Below are positions 53,586 to 63,312 of a stretch of DNA of 64,000 nt, in pieces. The position numbers were made by a program, and so were the translations under genes. The DNA lies in NCBI GenBank assembly GCA_039969355.1, contig JBDVOA010000043.1, forward strand, positions 1 to 64,000, written 5' to 3'. Below the pieces are notes generated by a model. That model had not been told where the DNA came from. It did not search any database and saw only the letters and a program-made list of their open reading frames with translations. The stretch comes from JL08 sp039969355. Lineage in GTDB: Bacteria; Pseudomonadota; Alphaproteobacteria; Rhodobacterales; Rhodobacteraceae. Each line of letters starts with the position of its first letter. Within the stretch, counting starts at the first letter, position 1.

Positions 53586-54896
53586 TCAAAACTCTTCGCT
53601 CAGCATGGAACGCTCGCGCCGCCCACTACAGTTTTCCCGCGGGCAAATGCGACAGGTGCTTCCAACCGGACGAACCTCTGCCTGAGGCGCTCGATTGAAT
53701 TGTCCAGCCGGCGTAATTAGCATCGTCGCGTGATATAACGGATCCACATTGAGCGCGGGCGGCACTACAGGATGCGCGACAGCAAAACAATCGAACAGCA
53801 GCGCGTCGCGTCCAACTTGCTCCACCCTCTGGAATATGGGGGTCATTGGGCGGCTAAGTGCGGCATATAATGGCCAAAGTGGGCAGGTTGATCCAAATCG
53901 AGGGACTGCAAACCCCTGAATTGCTTTGTGAAACAACAGCGACCCCGAATTGTCGCAGACGATCAATCCAAAATCAGATCCCAAAGTGCCCTCGGGCATG
54001 GCGGCCAAACGTGACAAAACGGATTGTACTGGAACTGATAACCGCTGCGCCAAAGCTGTAGGGTCAAGACCAATCCTTGACAAAGCGTCCTGAAATTTTT
54101 GGAGTGGCATCGCCAATGCGTCCAGGGCATACTTCTCCATAAAAACGCGGGCATTGAGACGCGCAGAGTCTGTTGTCAATCGCGGTTCTTTTGCGATGAT
54201 CTGTGCTAGATCAGGATTTCCAGTTTCCAGCATTTCAAGGTGGTAAGCATGATCTGCCAACATTGCCTCGACTTCTTCTTGCGGCGAAGCGAGTTGTTCT
54301 TCCTTGGCTTCTGCGTGATCCAAATAGCTGACAAGTGCTTTACTACTTTCGGCCAATCGTGCGCTGTCTTCGTTAATGTTGCGATGAAATCGATTGCGCC
54401 ATTCCGGTTCAATTTCTTGTGTCTCGGCCAAGATTGAAGCTGTTGAGCGTATGGATGCAGCAGTCGAAAGCACCTCATGCAAAGATGCCGCCAGTTGAGG
54501 ATCATGCGCGACCCTGTCTGTGAGTGCTTCAACAGAGCGCTCCAACGAAGCAATACGGCGGTGCGCGTTAACAAGGACCTCGGCCCACCCCGGAAATCGC
54601 CCTGCAAATTCATCCGCCCGATCGGTTTCGGCCCGTACTGTGGTGCTATCTGCTGCTGCTTCTCTCAAGACGGCGATCAGCGCTGCTTCGGCACCCTCTG
54701 ACAACATGGAAGGCTCAACGCCAATCACCTTGGCAATGTCGAGCAGTAGTTTTCCTCCTATCCGGCGACGGTTGTGCTCGATCAAATTCAAATATGAGGC
54801 AGAAATGCCGATCTGACGGGCCAAGTCTGCCTGACGCAGTCCAAGCATCATACGTCTTTCACGAATACGGCTACCAGTTAACGTTCCCCGATGCAT
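53586..54896 (-). CDS. XRE-family regulator of the ScfR/RamB type
   Basis: A 436-aa protein. An XRE HTH spans residues 5-65 (LGLRQADLARQIGISASYLN, LIEHNRRRIGGKLL). A long helical region follows, and the C-terminal domain is typical of short-chain fatty-acyl-CoA regulators, with conserved Cys in STCPLWPLYAALSRP and STCRICPRENC. ATG 54896 follows GGATGGCAG. It is divergent from a LIV-type ABC operon and upstream of the receiver and kinase genes, so it may integrate metabolic state with that sensor. Confidence 0.78.
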   Translation of the reverse strand: MHRGTLTGSRIRERRMMLGLRQADLARQIGISASYLNLIEHNRRRIGGKLLLDIAKVIGVEPSMLSEGAEAALIAVLREAAADSTTVRAETDRADEFAGRFPGWAEVLVNAHRRIASLERSVEALTDRVAHDPQLAASLHEVLSTAASIRSTASILAETQEIEPEWRNRFHRNINEDSARLAESSKALVSYLDHAEAKEEQLASPQEEVEAMLADHAYHLEMLETGNPDLAQIIAKEPRLTTDSARLNARVFMEKYALDALAMPLQKFQDALSRIGLDPTALAQRLSVPVQSVLSRLAAMPEGTLGSDFGLIVCDNSGSLLFHKAIQGFAVPRFGSTCPLWPLYAALSRPMTPIFQRVEQVGRDALLFDCFAVAHPVVPPALNVDPLYHATMLITPAGQFNRAPQAEVRPVGSTCRICPRENCSGRRERSMLSEEF

Positions 54897-54965
54897 TCTG
54901 CCATCCAATGTCAGAAGTTTAATTGTGGCGCTATTTCAAGAGCTTTCTGCACTGCCACATAAGCA

Positions 54966-55007
54966 AATTTACAAATGCGCTGCTTATCTTGTGCATTAAT
55001 TTACAAA
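54966..55007. promoter_or_regulatory. Direct repeat in the divergent XRE/ABC promoter region
   Basis: AATTTACAAA occurs at 54966-54975 and again at 54998-55007, 32 bp apart (about three helical turns), in AT-rich DNA between the XRE gene and the binding-protein gene. It is a plausible operator for the XRE regulator; that is inference from position and repetition. Confidence 0.4.
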
Positions 55008-55134
55008 ATAATTCAAGTTCTCAAAGGACTTGTTGCGATGTTTTCATTGCCAGAGCGATAATAGATTTGCACGACATGTGCCGCGCCGCGCGGATAGGGA
55101 GCCCGCAGCGCACTTCACGAAATGGGAGGACTCT

Positions 55135-56484
55135 ATGTCTAAATCAAAATTTACGCGTCGCGGTTTGTTGAAAACCAGCGCGTTGGCCGGCGCAGGTCTG
55201 GCTATGCCAACAATCTTTACAGCGTCTTCGGCTGCCGCGTTCACCAATGAACCAACTGGTGCAAGCGTTACGCTGGGCTTTAACGTACCACAAACTGGTC
55301 CGTACGCCGAAGAGGGTCTTGATGAGCTGCGCGCCCAAGAACTGGCTGTCGAACACCTGAACGGTGAAGGCGACGGCGGAATGATGAACACATTCAGCTC
55401 AAAAGCGCTGAAAGGTAACGGTATCCTGGGTAAGAAGGTCGCTTTTGTAACCGGTGATACTCAAACCAAGTCTGACGCTGCTCGTGCATCTGCCAAATCG
55501 ATGATCGAAAAAGACGGCGCGATCATGGTGAATGGCGGATCATCTTCGGGTGTTGCGATTGCTGTCCAGGGACTCTGCCAGGAGGCTGGCGTGATCTTTA
55601 TGGCGGGTCTGACCCACTCTAACGACACTACCGGCAAAGATAAGAAGGCCAACGGTTTCCGTCATTTCTTTAACGGGTACATGTCAGGTGCTGCATTGGC
55701 ACCGGTGCTGGAGAAGGAATATGGCAAGGATCGCCGTGCCTATCACCTGACGGCTGACTACACATGGGGTTGGACGCAACAGGAATCGATCGCAGCCGCA
55801 ACCGAAGCCGTAGGTTGGGAAACCGTAGAGAACGTATTGACGCCACTGGCGGAAACCGACTTCTCTGCATACGTCAACGCGGTCGTGAATTCTGGCGCCG
55901 ACGTACTGGTGCTGAACCACTATGGCGGCAACATGGTCAATTCGCTGCGCTATGCAGCAGGCGAACTAGACTTGCTCAGCAAGCAGGCAAACGGCAAAGA
56001 CTTCCAGATTGTTGTACCGCTCTATTCAGAGTTGATGGCCGCTGGTGCTGGTGAGCAGGTGCGTGGCGTGATCGGTTCGATGAACTGGAACTGGCAATTG
56101 ACCGATGAAGGATCGAAAACCTTTACCAAGTCGTTCGGTGAAAAATACGGCCGTCCGCCATCAAATTCGGCGCACACATGCTATGTGCAAACACTTCTTT
56201 ATGCGGATGCCTGCGAACGTGCCGGTACTTTCAACCCTTGCGGTGTGGCCGAAGCGCTGGAAGGTTTTGAATTCGACGGATTGGGCAATGGCCCAACGCT
56301 CTACCGCGCAGATGATCACCAGTGCTTCAAAGATGTGCTCGTTATGAAAGGCAAAGATAGCCCGCAGAATGAGTACGACACGCTGGAAATCGTTGAAGTG
56401 ACACCGCGTGCGCAAGTTGAGTATGCGCCTGATCATCCAATGTTCGCCGGTGGCGATCTGGGTGAATGTAACCCGGGGGCCTAA
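55135..56484 (+). CDS. LIV-type ABC transporter, Tat-exported binding protein
   Basis: A 449-aa periplasmic protein with a twin-arginine signal (KFTRRGLLKTSALAGAGLAM, cleavage near AAA). The type I binding fold contains VTLGFNVPQTGPYAEEG and DGAIMVNGGSSSGVAIAV. Family members bind branched-chain amino acids, amides or other small solutes; the ligand here is unknown. ATGGGAGGACTCT precedes ATG 55135. It heads a five-gene operon and is followed by a hairpin. Confidence 0.88.
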   Translation: MSKSKFTRRGLLKTSALAGAGLAMPTIFTASSAAAFTNEPTGASVTLGFNVPQTGPYAEEGLDELRAQELAVEHLNGEGDGGMMNTFSSKALKGNGILGKKVAFVTGDTQTKSDAARASAKSMIEKDGAIMVNGGSSSGVAIAVQGLCQEAGVIFMAGLTHSNDTTGKDKKANGFRHFFNGYMSGAALAPVLEKEYGKDRRAYHLTADYTWGWTQQESIAAATEAVGWETVENVLTPLAETDFSAYVNAVVNSGADVLVLNHYGGNMVNSLRYAAGELDLLSKQANGKDFQIVVPLYSELMAAGAGEQVRGVIGSMNWNWQLTDEGSKTFTKSFGEKYGRPPSNSAHTCYVQTLLYADACERAGTFNPCGVAEALEGFEFDGLGNGPTLYRADDHQCFKDVLVMKGKDSPQNEYDTLEIVEVTPRAQVEYAPDHPMFAGGDLGECNPGA

Positions 56485-56496
56485 TCCCTCCAGTAT

Positions 56497-56522
56497 CCGG
56501 CCGCGCTCTTACGCGCGGCCGG
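56497..56522 (+). terminator. Intraoperonic hairpin after the binding-protein gene
   Basis: CCGGCCGCG and CGCGGCCGG arms around a short loop, without a T tract, 13 bp after the stop. Likely stabilises the binding-protein mRNA relative to the downstream permease genes. Confidence 0.65.
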
Positions 56523-56580
56523 TCGAGTTCCGCTCTGGTCCGGAACATCAGCAGCATTTCTAAGCCCACGGGTGGGAAAA

Positions 56581-57612
56581 ATGGACGCAATCATTCTTCA
56601 ATTCCTCAATGGCCTCGATAAAGGCTCGGCTTACGCGTTGATCGCGCTCGGGCTCACGCTGATTTTCGGCACATTGGGCGTTGTAAACTTCGCCCATGGG
56701 GCGCTTTTTATGCTGGGCGCCTTTTGCGCGGTTACCATGTCGAAGATATTCAGCATCAGCTATACGGTCATAGACGAAACCCAGACGGATTTTCTGGGCA
56801 ACCCGCTCAAGGTTCAAACGCCATATGTAGAAGCATGGTTCGGACCCGAAACGGGTGCGGCTTTGATAAACTGGTCCGTTCCACTTGCGATCTTCTTCGC
56901 TATTCCGATCATGGTTGCCGTCGGTTACATCATGGAACGAGGACTGATTAAACATTTCTACAAACGACCTCATGCGGATCAGATTCTGGTGACCTTTGGC
57001 CTTGCCATCGTCATGCAGGAGATCATAAAATACTACTTCGGGGCCAATCCGATCCCGACTCCCTCTCCGGACCTTTTGAGCGGTAGCTATGACTTAAGCC
57101 ACCTCATCGGGTTCGAGCCGAACTCAGTGATCTACCCTATCTGGCGCATGGTCTATTTCGGTTTTTCAATATTAATCATTGGTGCAGTTTTCGCCTTTCT
57201 GCAATTCACCACCTTTGGCATGGTCGTACGCGCTGGCATGGCGGATCGCGAGACCGTTGGATTGCTGGGCATTGATATCGACAGGCGCTTTACAATCATG
57301 TTCGGCATAGCCGCCGCTGTAGCTGGGTTGGCTGGAGTAATGTACGCACCCATCAACGCACCCAATTATCATATGGGCATGGATTTTCTGGTTCTCAGCT
57401 TTGTGGTTGTAGTGGTGGGCGGCATGGGCTCCCTTCCGGGTGCTGTTTTAGCCGGTTTTTTGCTGGGCATTCTCCAAAGCTTTGCGTCGACCACATGGGC
57501 CACAACTACCATTCCCGGCATCAACCAGATCATTATTTATCTAGTTGCCATCATCATCCTGCTGACACGTCCGCGGGGCCTTATGGGCAAAAAAGGCGTG
57601 ATGGAGGAATAA
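56581..57612 (+). CDS. LIV-type ABC permease (LivH family)
   Basis: A 343-aa membrane protein with GLDKGSAYALIALGLTLIFG at the start and VVVVGGMGSLPGAVLAGFLL near the end, both hallmarks of LivH permeases. The insert around residues 60-85 is longer than in E. coli LivH. ATG 56581 is preferred over an in-frame start three codons earlier. LivM follows 3 bp after the stop. Confidence 0.88.
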   Translation: MDAIILQFLNGLDKGSAYALIALGLTLIFGTLGVVNFAHGALFMLGAFCAVTMSKIFSISYTVIDETQTDFLGNPLKVQTPYVEAWFGPETGAALINWSVPLAIFFAIPIMVAVGYIMERGLIKHFYKRPHADQILVTFGLAIVMQEIIKYYFGANPIPTPSPDLLSGSYDLSHLIGFEPNSVIYPIWRMVYFGFSILIIGAVFAFLQFTTFGMVVRAGMADRETVGLLGIDIDRRFTIMFGIAAAVAGLAGVMYAPINAPNYHMGMDFLVLSFVVVVVGGMGSLPGAVLAGFLLGILQSFASTTWATTTIPGINQIIIYLVAIIILLTRPRGLMGKKGVMEE

Positions 57613-57615
57613 GCA

Positions 57616-58818
57616 ATGCTCAGACTGACCAAGAAAGACCTCAATTTGTTGCTCATCGTCGCTGTACTGGCGCTGTTTGCACCCTTCATTCTTAATCCGT
57701 TCCCTGAGGGTTCTGGACTGGCTCAATTTAACGCGGGTTATCCAGATCTGATGCAGAAATTCGTCATTTTTGGCATCTTTGCCATTGGTTTCAATATTCT
57801 GTTTGGCCTGACGGGATACCTAAGCTTTGGCCACGCGGCCTTCTTGGGCATAGGCTCTTACTCTTGCGTTTGGATGTTTAAACTCCTTGGATACAGCGTC
57901 GTTCCCGGCATTTTATTATCCGTTTTGACATCGGGTATTTTCGCCTGGCTCATCGGTATAATCTGCCTGCGACGCTCTGGGATTTACTTTTCAATTCTGA
58001 CGCTGGCCTTTGCGCAAATGTCATTTGCACTTTGCTATTCGGTCCTTTCCAATCCCAAGTTCAATCTGACAAACGGTGAAACTGGACTTCAGGTCTACAA
58101 CAACGATCCGCAATACTTTCGTGGTGAAAGCAGCCCAAGTGTGCCGCACTTTTTTGGGTTAGAGATGAATTCGACTTACAAAATGGAAGTGGGCAGCTGG
58201 CTGTTTCAATTCAACGTCGGCTATTATCTCTGCGCGGTGATCATGGTGCTGGCATTTTACCTGTCGATCCGCATCTTCCGTTCACCTTTTGGAATGATGC
58301 TGCGCGCAGTCAAGTCAAACCAGCAGCGGATGAATTATACCGGGCTGAATACGAAGCCTTACATGCTTGCAGCCTTTATCATTTCGGGAATGTACGCCGG
58401 CTTGGCCGGGGGGCTTCTGTCGGCAGTTGATCCCCTCGCAGGAGCTGAGCGCATGCAATGGACTGCAAGTGGTGAGGTTGTCCTCATGACGATCCTTGGT
58501 GGCGCTGGCACGCTGATTGGTCCGGTTCTGGGCTCAGGTCTGATCAAATACTTCGAAAACATCTTCTCGAAGATCAACGACAACGTACTGCACGGCTGGT
58601 TCTCGTTCATGCCGGATGGGATTGAGGATCTGATGGTCACGCTGATTCACCCCTTCGTCGGCAAAGGGTGGCACCTGACCCTCGGTGTTCTTTTCATGCT
58701 GATCGTGATTTTTCTACCGGGTGGATTGGTACAGGGTGGGCAAAAAATCATGAACATGCTCCGCCGAAACAAAACGACAAAGACTGATGACCCCGCTGCT
58801 AAGCAGCCTGCGGAATAG
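57616..58818 (+). CDS. LIV-type ABC permease (LivM family)
   Basis: A 400-aa membrane protein with FGLTGYLSFGHAAFLGIGSY and VVLMTILGGAGTLIGPVLGS, typical LivM segments. A longer periplasmic loop (about 155-195) and a charged C-terminal tail are present. GAGGAATAAGC precedes the ATG. Confidence 0.88.
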   Translation: MLRLTKKDLNLLLIVAVLALFAPFILNPFPEGSGLAQFNAGYPDLMQKFVIFGIFAIGFNILFGLTGYLSFGHAAFLGIGSYSCVWMFKLLGYSVVPGILLSVLTSGIFAWLIGIICLRRSGIYFSILTLAFAQMSFALCYSVLSNPKFNLTNGETGLQVYNNDPQYFRGESSPSVPHFFGLEMNSTYKMEVGSWLFQFNVGYYLCAVIMVLAFYLSIRIFRSPFGMMLRAVKSNQQRMNYTGLNTKPYMLAAFIISGMYAGLAGGLLSAVDPLAGAERMQWTASGEVVLMTILGGAGTLIGPVLGSGLIKYFENIFSKINDNVLHGWFSFMPDGIEDLMVTLIHPFVGKGWHLTLGVLFMLIVIFLPGGLVQGGQKIMNMLRRNKTTKTDDPAAKQPAE

Positions 58819-58830
58819 GGAGACACAGAA

Positions 58831-59586
58831 ATGGGAATCCTTGAGATCAAAGATGTGAACAAACGCTTCGGCGGCTTGCAGGCGCTGGGCGATGTCAACC
58901 TCAGTGTTGCCGAAAACTCGGTTCACGCAATCATCGGCCCAAATGGGGCAGGCAAATCTACTTTGCTAAATTGTCTGGTGGGTAAACTAATCCCCGATAC
59001 TGGTTCAGTCATGTTTGACGGTCAATCAGTACTAGGGCGCGCGCCTTTTGAAATAAACCAGATGGGGATTTCTAGGGTGTTTCAGACACCAGAAATCTTT
59101 GGCGATCTAACGGTGATTGAAAACATGATGATCCCGTGTTTCGCCAAACGAGATGGCTCTTTTGAACTGAACGCCCTGTCGCAGGTGTCTAGTCAGTTGG
59201 ACGTCCAAGAAAAGGCTGAGGCGATGCTGGTCGACATGAATATGTCTGACAAATTACACATGCATGCCGCTGCACTGTCTCGAGGCGACAAACGGCGATT
59301 AGAAATTGGAATGTGCCTTAGTCAGGAACCCCGTCTTCTGCTGCTGGATGAACCGACAGCCGGAATGGCGCGCGCCGACACGAACAACACCATCGATCTG
59401 CTCAAACAGATCAAGGAAGAGCGTGATATCACAATCGCCATTATCGAACACGACATGCACGTTGTGTTTTCGCTGGCTGAACGGATTACGGTGCTGGCGC
59501 AGGGAACACCGCTGGTCGAGGATACCCCCGACAACATCAAAGGTCACCCAAAGGTGCGCGAAGCCTATCTGGGTGAAAGCGTTTAA
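58831..59586 (+). CDS. LIV-type ABC ATPase (LivG family)
   Basis: A 251-aa ATPase with Walker A IIGPNGAGKSTLLNCLVG and Walker B LLLLDEPTAGMAR. The ABC signature is replaced by ALSRGDKRRLEIGMCLSQ, with RGDKRR as is usual for LivG. AGGGAGACACAG precedes the start. It pairs with the next gene to drive the transporter. Confidence 0.88.
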   Translation: MGILEIKDVNKRFGGLQALGDVNLSVAENSVHAIIGPNGAGKSTLLNCLVGKLIPDTGSVMFDGQSVLGRAPFEINQMGISRVFQTPEIFGDLTVIENMMIPCFAKRDGSFELNALSQVSSQLDVQEKAEAMLVDMNMSDKLHMHAAALSRGDKRRLEIGMCLSQEPRLLLLDEPTAGMARADTNNTIDLLKQIKEERDITIAIIEHDMHVVFSLAERITVLAQGTPLVEDTPDNIKGHPKVREAYLGESV

Positions 59587-59607
59587 GCCTCCAAAAGGAA
59601 CAATGTC

Positions 59608-60363
59608 ATGAACGCCAAGGCGAATTTTGAAAGAAGCGCAAACAAGGCTGCAACGGCGCCGGCGTTTTTGTCTGTATGGGACATTCATGCCTATTATGGC
59701 GAAAGTTATATTGTGCAGGGCATCAGCTTTAATGTTCACGAAGGAGAGATTTTAGCTCTTTTGGGCCGCAATGGTGCCGGCAAAACATCAACACTCCGTG
59801 CGCTTGCGCGGCTGGACGACCCCCAGATTGCGCACGGCGAAATCTGGTTGGATCACCAACCTCTACACAACATGAAGAGTCATCAGGCATCAGCCGCGGG
59901 ACTAGCGCTTGTTCCGGAAGATCGGCGCATCATTTCCGGATTGACGGTCGAAGAGAACTTAAAACTCGCGCAAATAGCACCGCCTGTGGGTTGGTCGCTT
60001 GAGCGGTTGTATGATCTGTTTCCCCGCCTCGGCGAACGTCGCCAACAAGAAGGCACAACGCTGTCCGGCGGAGAACAGCAAATGCTGGCAATAGCGCGCG
60101 CGCTTGCGCGGGATATCAAGGTTCTTCTTTTGGACGAACCCTATGAAGGTCTGGCGCCGGTTATCGTGGACGAAATCGAAAAGACTCTGATAATAATCAA
60201 GGAGCAAGGGATAACGACCATTATTGTCGAACAGAATGCGGTACGTGCGCTTCAATTGGCAGACCGGGCGGTTATTCTGGACACCGGCGGCATTGTTTTC
60301 GATGGAACTGCCGGCGATGTGCTCGAGAATGAACAATTGCGAGCAGAATATCTGGCGATCTGA
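59608..60363 (+). CDS. LIV-type ABC ATPase (LivF family)
   Basis: A 251-aa ATPase with Walker A LLGRNGAGKTSTLRALAR, signature TLSGGEQQMLAIARALA and Walker B VLLLDEPYEGLAP. An N-terminal extension of about 20 residues precedes the domain. AAAAGGAACAATGTC precedes the ATG. It is the last gene of the operon. Confidence 0.88.
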   Translation: MNAKANFERSANKAATAPAFLSVWDIHAYYGESYIVQGISFNVHEGEILALLGRNGAGKTSTLRALARLDDPQIAHGEIWLDHQPLHNMKSHQASAAGLALVPEDRRIISGLTVEENLKLAQIAPPVGWSLERLYDLFPRLGERRQQEGTTLSGGEQQMLAIARALARDIKVLLLDEPYEGLAPVIVDEIEKTLIIIKEQGITTIIVEQNAVRALQLADRAVILDTGGIVFDGTAGDVLENEQLRAEYLAI

Positions 60364-60698
60364 CAGCTGGATTGCGCTAGCGGATCAGAGTTATGCGTAA
60401 GTTATCTACCTCTGATATTGCGTCAGTGTGTCGACAACTTTGAAATCCAGCCGCCTCGTTTCTGACATTCTTTCGACCGTAAGGCGAAAGAGCTACGGTC
60501 GAAAAATCGCTCAGATTGTACGTGGTCCGGCGCCAAAGAGACAATCAACGTTTTGAGGCATAACTGTTCAGATATTCTTTGAATATCTCCGCTCAATATT
60601 GGCGAAACTATGTCGTTTGTTTATAATAGACGCGTCGCGTGTGTTATATGGCGCGAACTACCCGAGTGAGTAACGATTATCTGTAAAAGGAATGTTAA
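60364..60698. other. Intergenic region upstream of the VPLPA-CTERM gene
   Basis: 335 bp without a gene, becoming AT-rich towards 60600-60690. It should contain the promoter of the 60699 gene. No terminator for the ABC operon or clear repeat was found; a CGACCGTAAGG/CTACGGTCG pair near 60475-60500 could form a weak hairpin. Confidence 0.4.
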
Positions 60699-61295
60699 GT
60701 GTTAAAAAATCTCGTATTGGGCGTTGGATTGTTTCTGGCGTCATTGTCGGCCGCAAATGCCGCGACTTACCGCATTGATGGATTTCAAAACCTGGTCGCA
60801 AATGGCTTTGGATCTACACTGTTTCATGAAGCAACAGGTTGCGGCGGCATGTGCGGCACGCATGCAGATCGGGCAACCGGTACTGGCTCTGGAAGCTGGG
60901 ATTCTGCGTCTGGGAATATCAGTTTCATGATGGGCCTTGTAGGTGGAGGAACGGCAACTGCACGGGGTGTTCTGAACACCACGGCCAGAACATCAGGGAC
61001 CGCGACCGGTATTGCCGGTCTCATCAACATCGTCATTTCCGGTTCGGCACATGGCAAAAACGGAAGCTACGATTTCACGTTCCTGGATGCGTCTCACAAT
61101 TCAGTCGCCAACTGGTTCGACAATGGAACCATTGGCCTTTGGGGCGCAGCACCTGCAAGCGCACAAAACGCGGGCGCGCTTGGTGTTGATTTCAGGATCA
61201 ATGTAACGCCTGTGCCGCTTCCTGCCGGCGTTGTTCTTCTTCTGAGCGGTATTGGCGGCTTCACAATATTTGGTCGCCGCCGTTTCCGGACCTGA
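60699..61295 (+). CDS. VPLPA-CTERM sorting-domain protein
   Basis: A 198-aa exported protein: signal peptide (to about residue 21, ANA-AT), a Gly/Ser/Thr-rich body with two Cys near residue 50 (CGGMCG), and a C-terminal VPLPAG motif, hydrophobic helix (VVLLLSGIGGFTIF) and Arg cluster (GRRRFRT). This tripartite tail is the exosortase-type sorting signal common in Rhodobacterales. The start is GTG behind AAAAGGAATG. No exosortase gene is in the window. Confidence 0.85.
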   Translation: MLKNLVLGVGLFLASLSAANAATYRIDGFQNLVANGFGSTLFHEATGCGGMCGTHADRATGTGSGSWDSASGNISFMMGLVGGGTATARGVLNTTARTSGTATGIAGLINIVISGSAHGKNGSYDFTFLDASHNSVANWFDNGTIGLWGAAPASAQNAGALGVDFRINVTPVPLPAGVVLLLSGIGGFTIFGRRRFRT

Positions 61296-61632
61296 GAACG
61301 GGCGGGCCTGTCTGCAAGCGAATGCGAAAAACCGGACCCACTAAAATACGAAATGCTCCAATGTTTCCAGAAGGGGATGTTGGAGCTTTTCAATCGAAAT
61401 ATGGCAAGCGGATGATTCCGTTGGCGATGGCAAGACAGTTGTTTTCGACAACTCGCATTCTGCCTGAACATCCCAAACCGATAACGTCGTCTCACCATCC
61501 CTAAGCACTCGTAAGCCTTCACTGCGTCAAAAGATGTGGTCGTCGAAGGCGTTAATTTGTTGAGTCTCGGTTTACAATTGGTCAGGAATTTTCCAATTTA
61601 TTGTAAATATTTCTTACGATTGGATCCGATCC
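61296..61632. other. Intergenic region before the LysR gene
   Basis: 337 bp with no supported gene. The last 80 bp are AT-rich (TTTACAATTGGTCAGGAATT, TTGTAAATATTTCTTACG) and likely form the LysR promoter and operator. A short open frame at 61322-61504 has no ribosome site or family resemblance. Confidence 0.4.
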
Positions 61633-62553
61633 ATGTCGATCAAAATGCTCAGAACCCTGATTGCCATTGAACAGAACATTACGTTCAGCGCCGCAGCGGA
61701 ATCCGTCTTTGTTACACACGCCGCTGTCAGTCAGCAGATGAAGGCGCTCGAAGCTGAATGGGGCGTTGCAATCTTTGACCGTTCACGCCGCACGCCGGAG
61801 TTTACCCCAATTGGTCGCGCTTTGGTCGCCAAGGCCCGCGAAGTGGTCGCAGATTACGACAATCTGGTGCCGTCAGTCCTCGGCAGTGACGGGCTCATCG
61901 GAGAGTTGATGCTGGGCGTTGTCCCAACGACGTTGACAGGATTGATCCCGCTGTCTGTCGCATCTCTCAAAGCTGCCTGCCCCAGCCTTCATGTCCATCT
62001 TCAGCCGGGTCTGACGAACGACTTAATCCTACAGCTGGAGCGCGGGAAAATTGACGCGGCGATCATAACCCGCCCGTCGCACGTGCCACTGGGGCAGATC
62101 TGGCACGACCTCGCCAAAGAGGAGATGCAATTATTGGCGTCCCATGAAACAAACTCAGACGATCCTGTCGAATTGCTTCGTAACAACCCTTTCATCCGTT
62201 TCAGTCGCGATGCCATTGTTGGGTCCATGATCGAATCCTGGTTGCAGGAACAACAAATTGCCGTTGTAGATGCAATGGAACTGGAAGGTCTCGAAGCGAT
62301 TTCGAGCATGGTGCTGTGCAATATGGGAGTTGCAATAGCACCTCGGCGTTGTGTTCAGGCTCCCAACCCACTTCCTCTGAGGCGATTGTCGCTGGGGCCC
62401 AGCGCGCCAGTCAGGCGGCTTGGCCTTGTTCACCGAAAAGACAGTGCAAAAACACGCGCGATTGATGAGGTGGTCGCCCATCTTAAGCGGGCGGTCGAGA
62501 TTGGCGTCGTTACTTCGGAGAACATCGAGCGGGGTGTCATTGGTGGCGCCTGA
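61633..62553 (+). CDS. LysR-family regulator
   Basis: A 306-aa LysR protein with an HTH at 1-60 (LRTLIAIEQNITFSAAAESV, AAVSQQMKALEAEWGVAIFD) and an effector-binding domain. It overlaps the next gene, a TauE-type permease, and is convergent with the class II aldolase at the window end. It probably regulates the permease or an unseen divergent gene. Confidence 0.85.
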   Translation: MSIKMLRTLIAIEQNITFSAAAESVFVTHAAVSQQMKALEAEWGVAIFDRSRRTPEFTPIGRALVAKAREVVADYDNLVPSVLGSDGLIGELMLGVVPTTLTGLIPLSVASLKAACPSLHVHLQPGLTNDLILQLERGKIDAAIITRPSHVPLGQIWHDLAKEEMQLLASHETNSDDPVELLRNNPFIRFSRDAIVGSMIESWLQEQQIAVVDAMELEGLEAISSMVLCNMGVAIAPRRCVQAPNPLPLRRLSLGPSAPVRRLGLVHRKDSAKTRAIDEVVAHLKRAVEIGVVTSENIERGVIGGA

Positions 62554-63289
62554 AGCCTACGTCCTCCTGTTGCTCGGCGCTGCATCGGGCGGTTTGATCA
62601 ACGGGCTTTCCGGATTCGGCACTGCATTGTTTGCTCTTGGCTTCTGGCTGCAGATCATGCCGCCATTACAGGCCGTTTCGATGGTTGTGGTTGTCTCTGT
62701 TTGCAGTGGCATGCAAGGCCTTTGGCTGGTGAGAAGCACGATCACCGCCCGGCCAAAACGACTGGCTCGATTTCTGATCCCTGCTCTCCCAGGGATACCT
62801 CTTGGCGTTCTCAGTTTGTCATTTGTGTCTGCAGATATTCTCAAGCTGGGGATTGCAGGATTCATGCTGCTTTATGGCGGATTCTTTTCGTGTCGGCGTG
62901 GACTGCCTAAACTAGAACGCCCGACACCTTATATCGATTGCATCGTCGGGTTTCTTGGTGGCCTGTTTGGAGGTGCGGCGTCGTTATCAGGCGCGCTGCC
63001 AACGATGTGGTGCGCTCTGAGGCCCTGGTCAAAGGCCGAGACACGTGCCGTCCTTCAACCCTATAACGTTGCCGTTTTGAGCCTTGCTCTAGTCATATTT
63101 CTGATCAAAGGAGCTTACACTTTTGAAAGTCTTAAACTCATCGCAATTGCCTTGCCCGTGACAATGATTTTCGCCCAGATTGGGATTTCGATTTTCAAAC
63201 GGTTAAGTGACGACCAATTCCGGAGGCTCATTATTGGATTATTGCTTTTGTCCGGGTTTGCATTGATGTTGCGCGAAACGGTGTCTTAA
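62534..63289 (+). CDS. TauE/SafE-family membrane permease
   Basis: About 251 aa with 7-8 predicted helices and the paired family repeats GLINGLSGFGTALFALGFWL and FLGGLFGGAASLSGALPTMW. TauE/SafE proteins export or import sulfite, sulfonates or organic anions. The start overlaps the LysR gene by about 20 bp; GTG 62534 and GTG 62543 (GGGG 8 bp upstream) are both possible. Translation is probably coupled to the regulator. Confidence 0.8.
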   Translation: MSLVAPEAYVLLLLGAASGGLINGLSGFGTALFALGFWLQIMPPLQAVSMVVVVSVCSGMQGLWLVRSTITARPKRLARFLIPALPGIPLGVLSLSFVSADILKLGIAGFMLLYGGFFSCRRGLPKLERPTPYIDCIVGFLGGLFGGAASLSGALPTMWCALRPWSKAETRAVLQPYNVAVLSLALVIFLIKGAYTFESLKLIAIALPVTMIFAQIGISIFKRLSDDQFRRLIIGLLLLSGFALMLRETVS

Positions 63290-63312
63290 GATCAGGTTTA
63301 GCGAGTCTTAAG

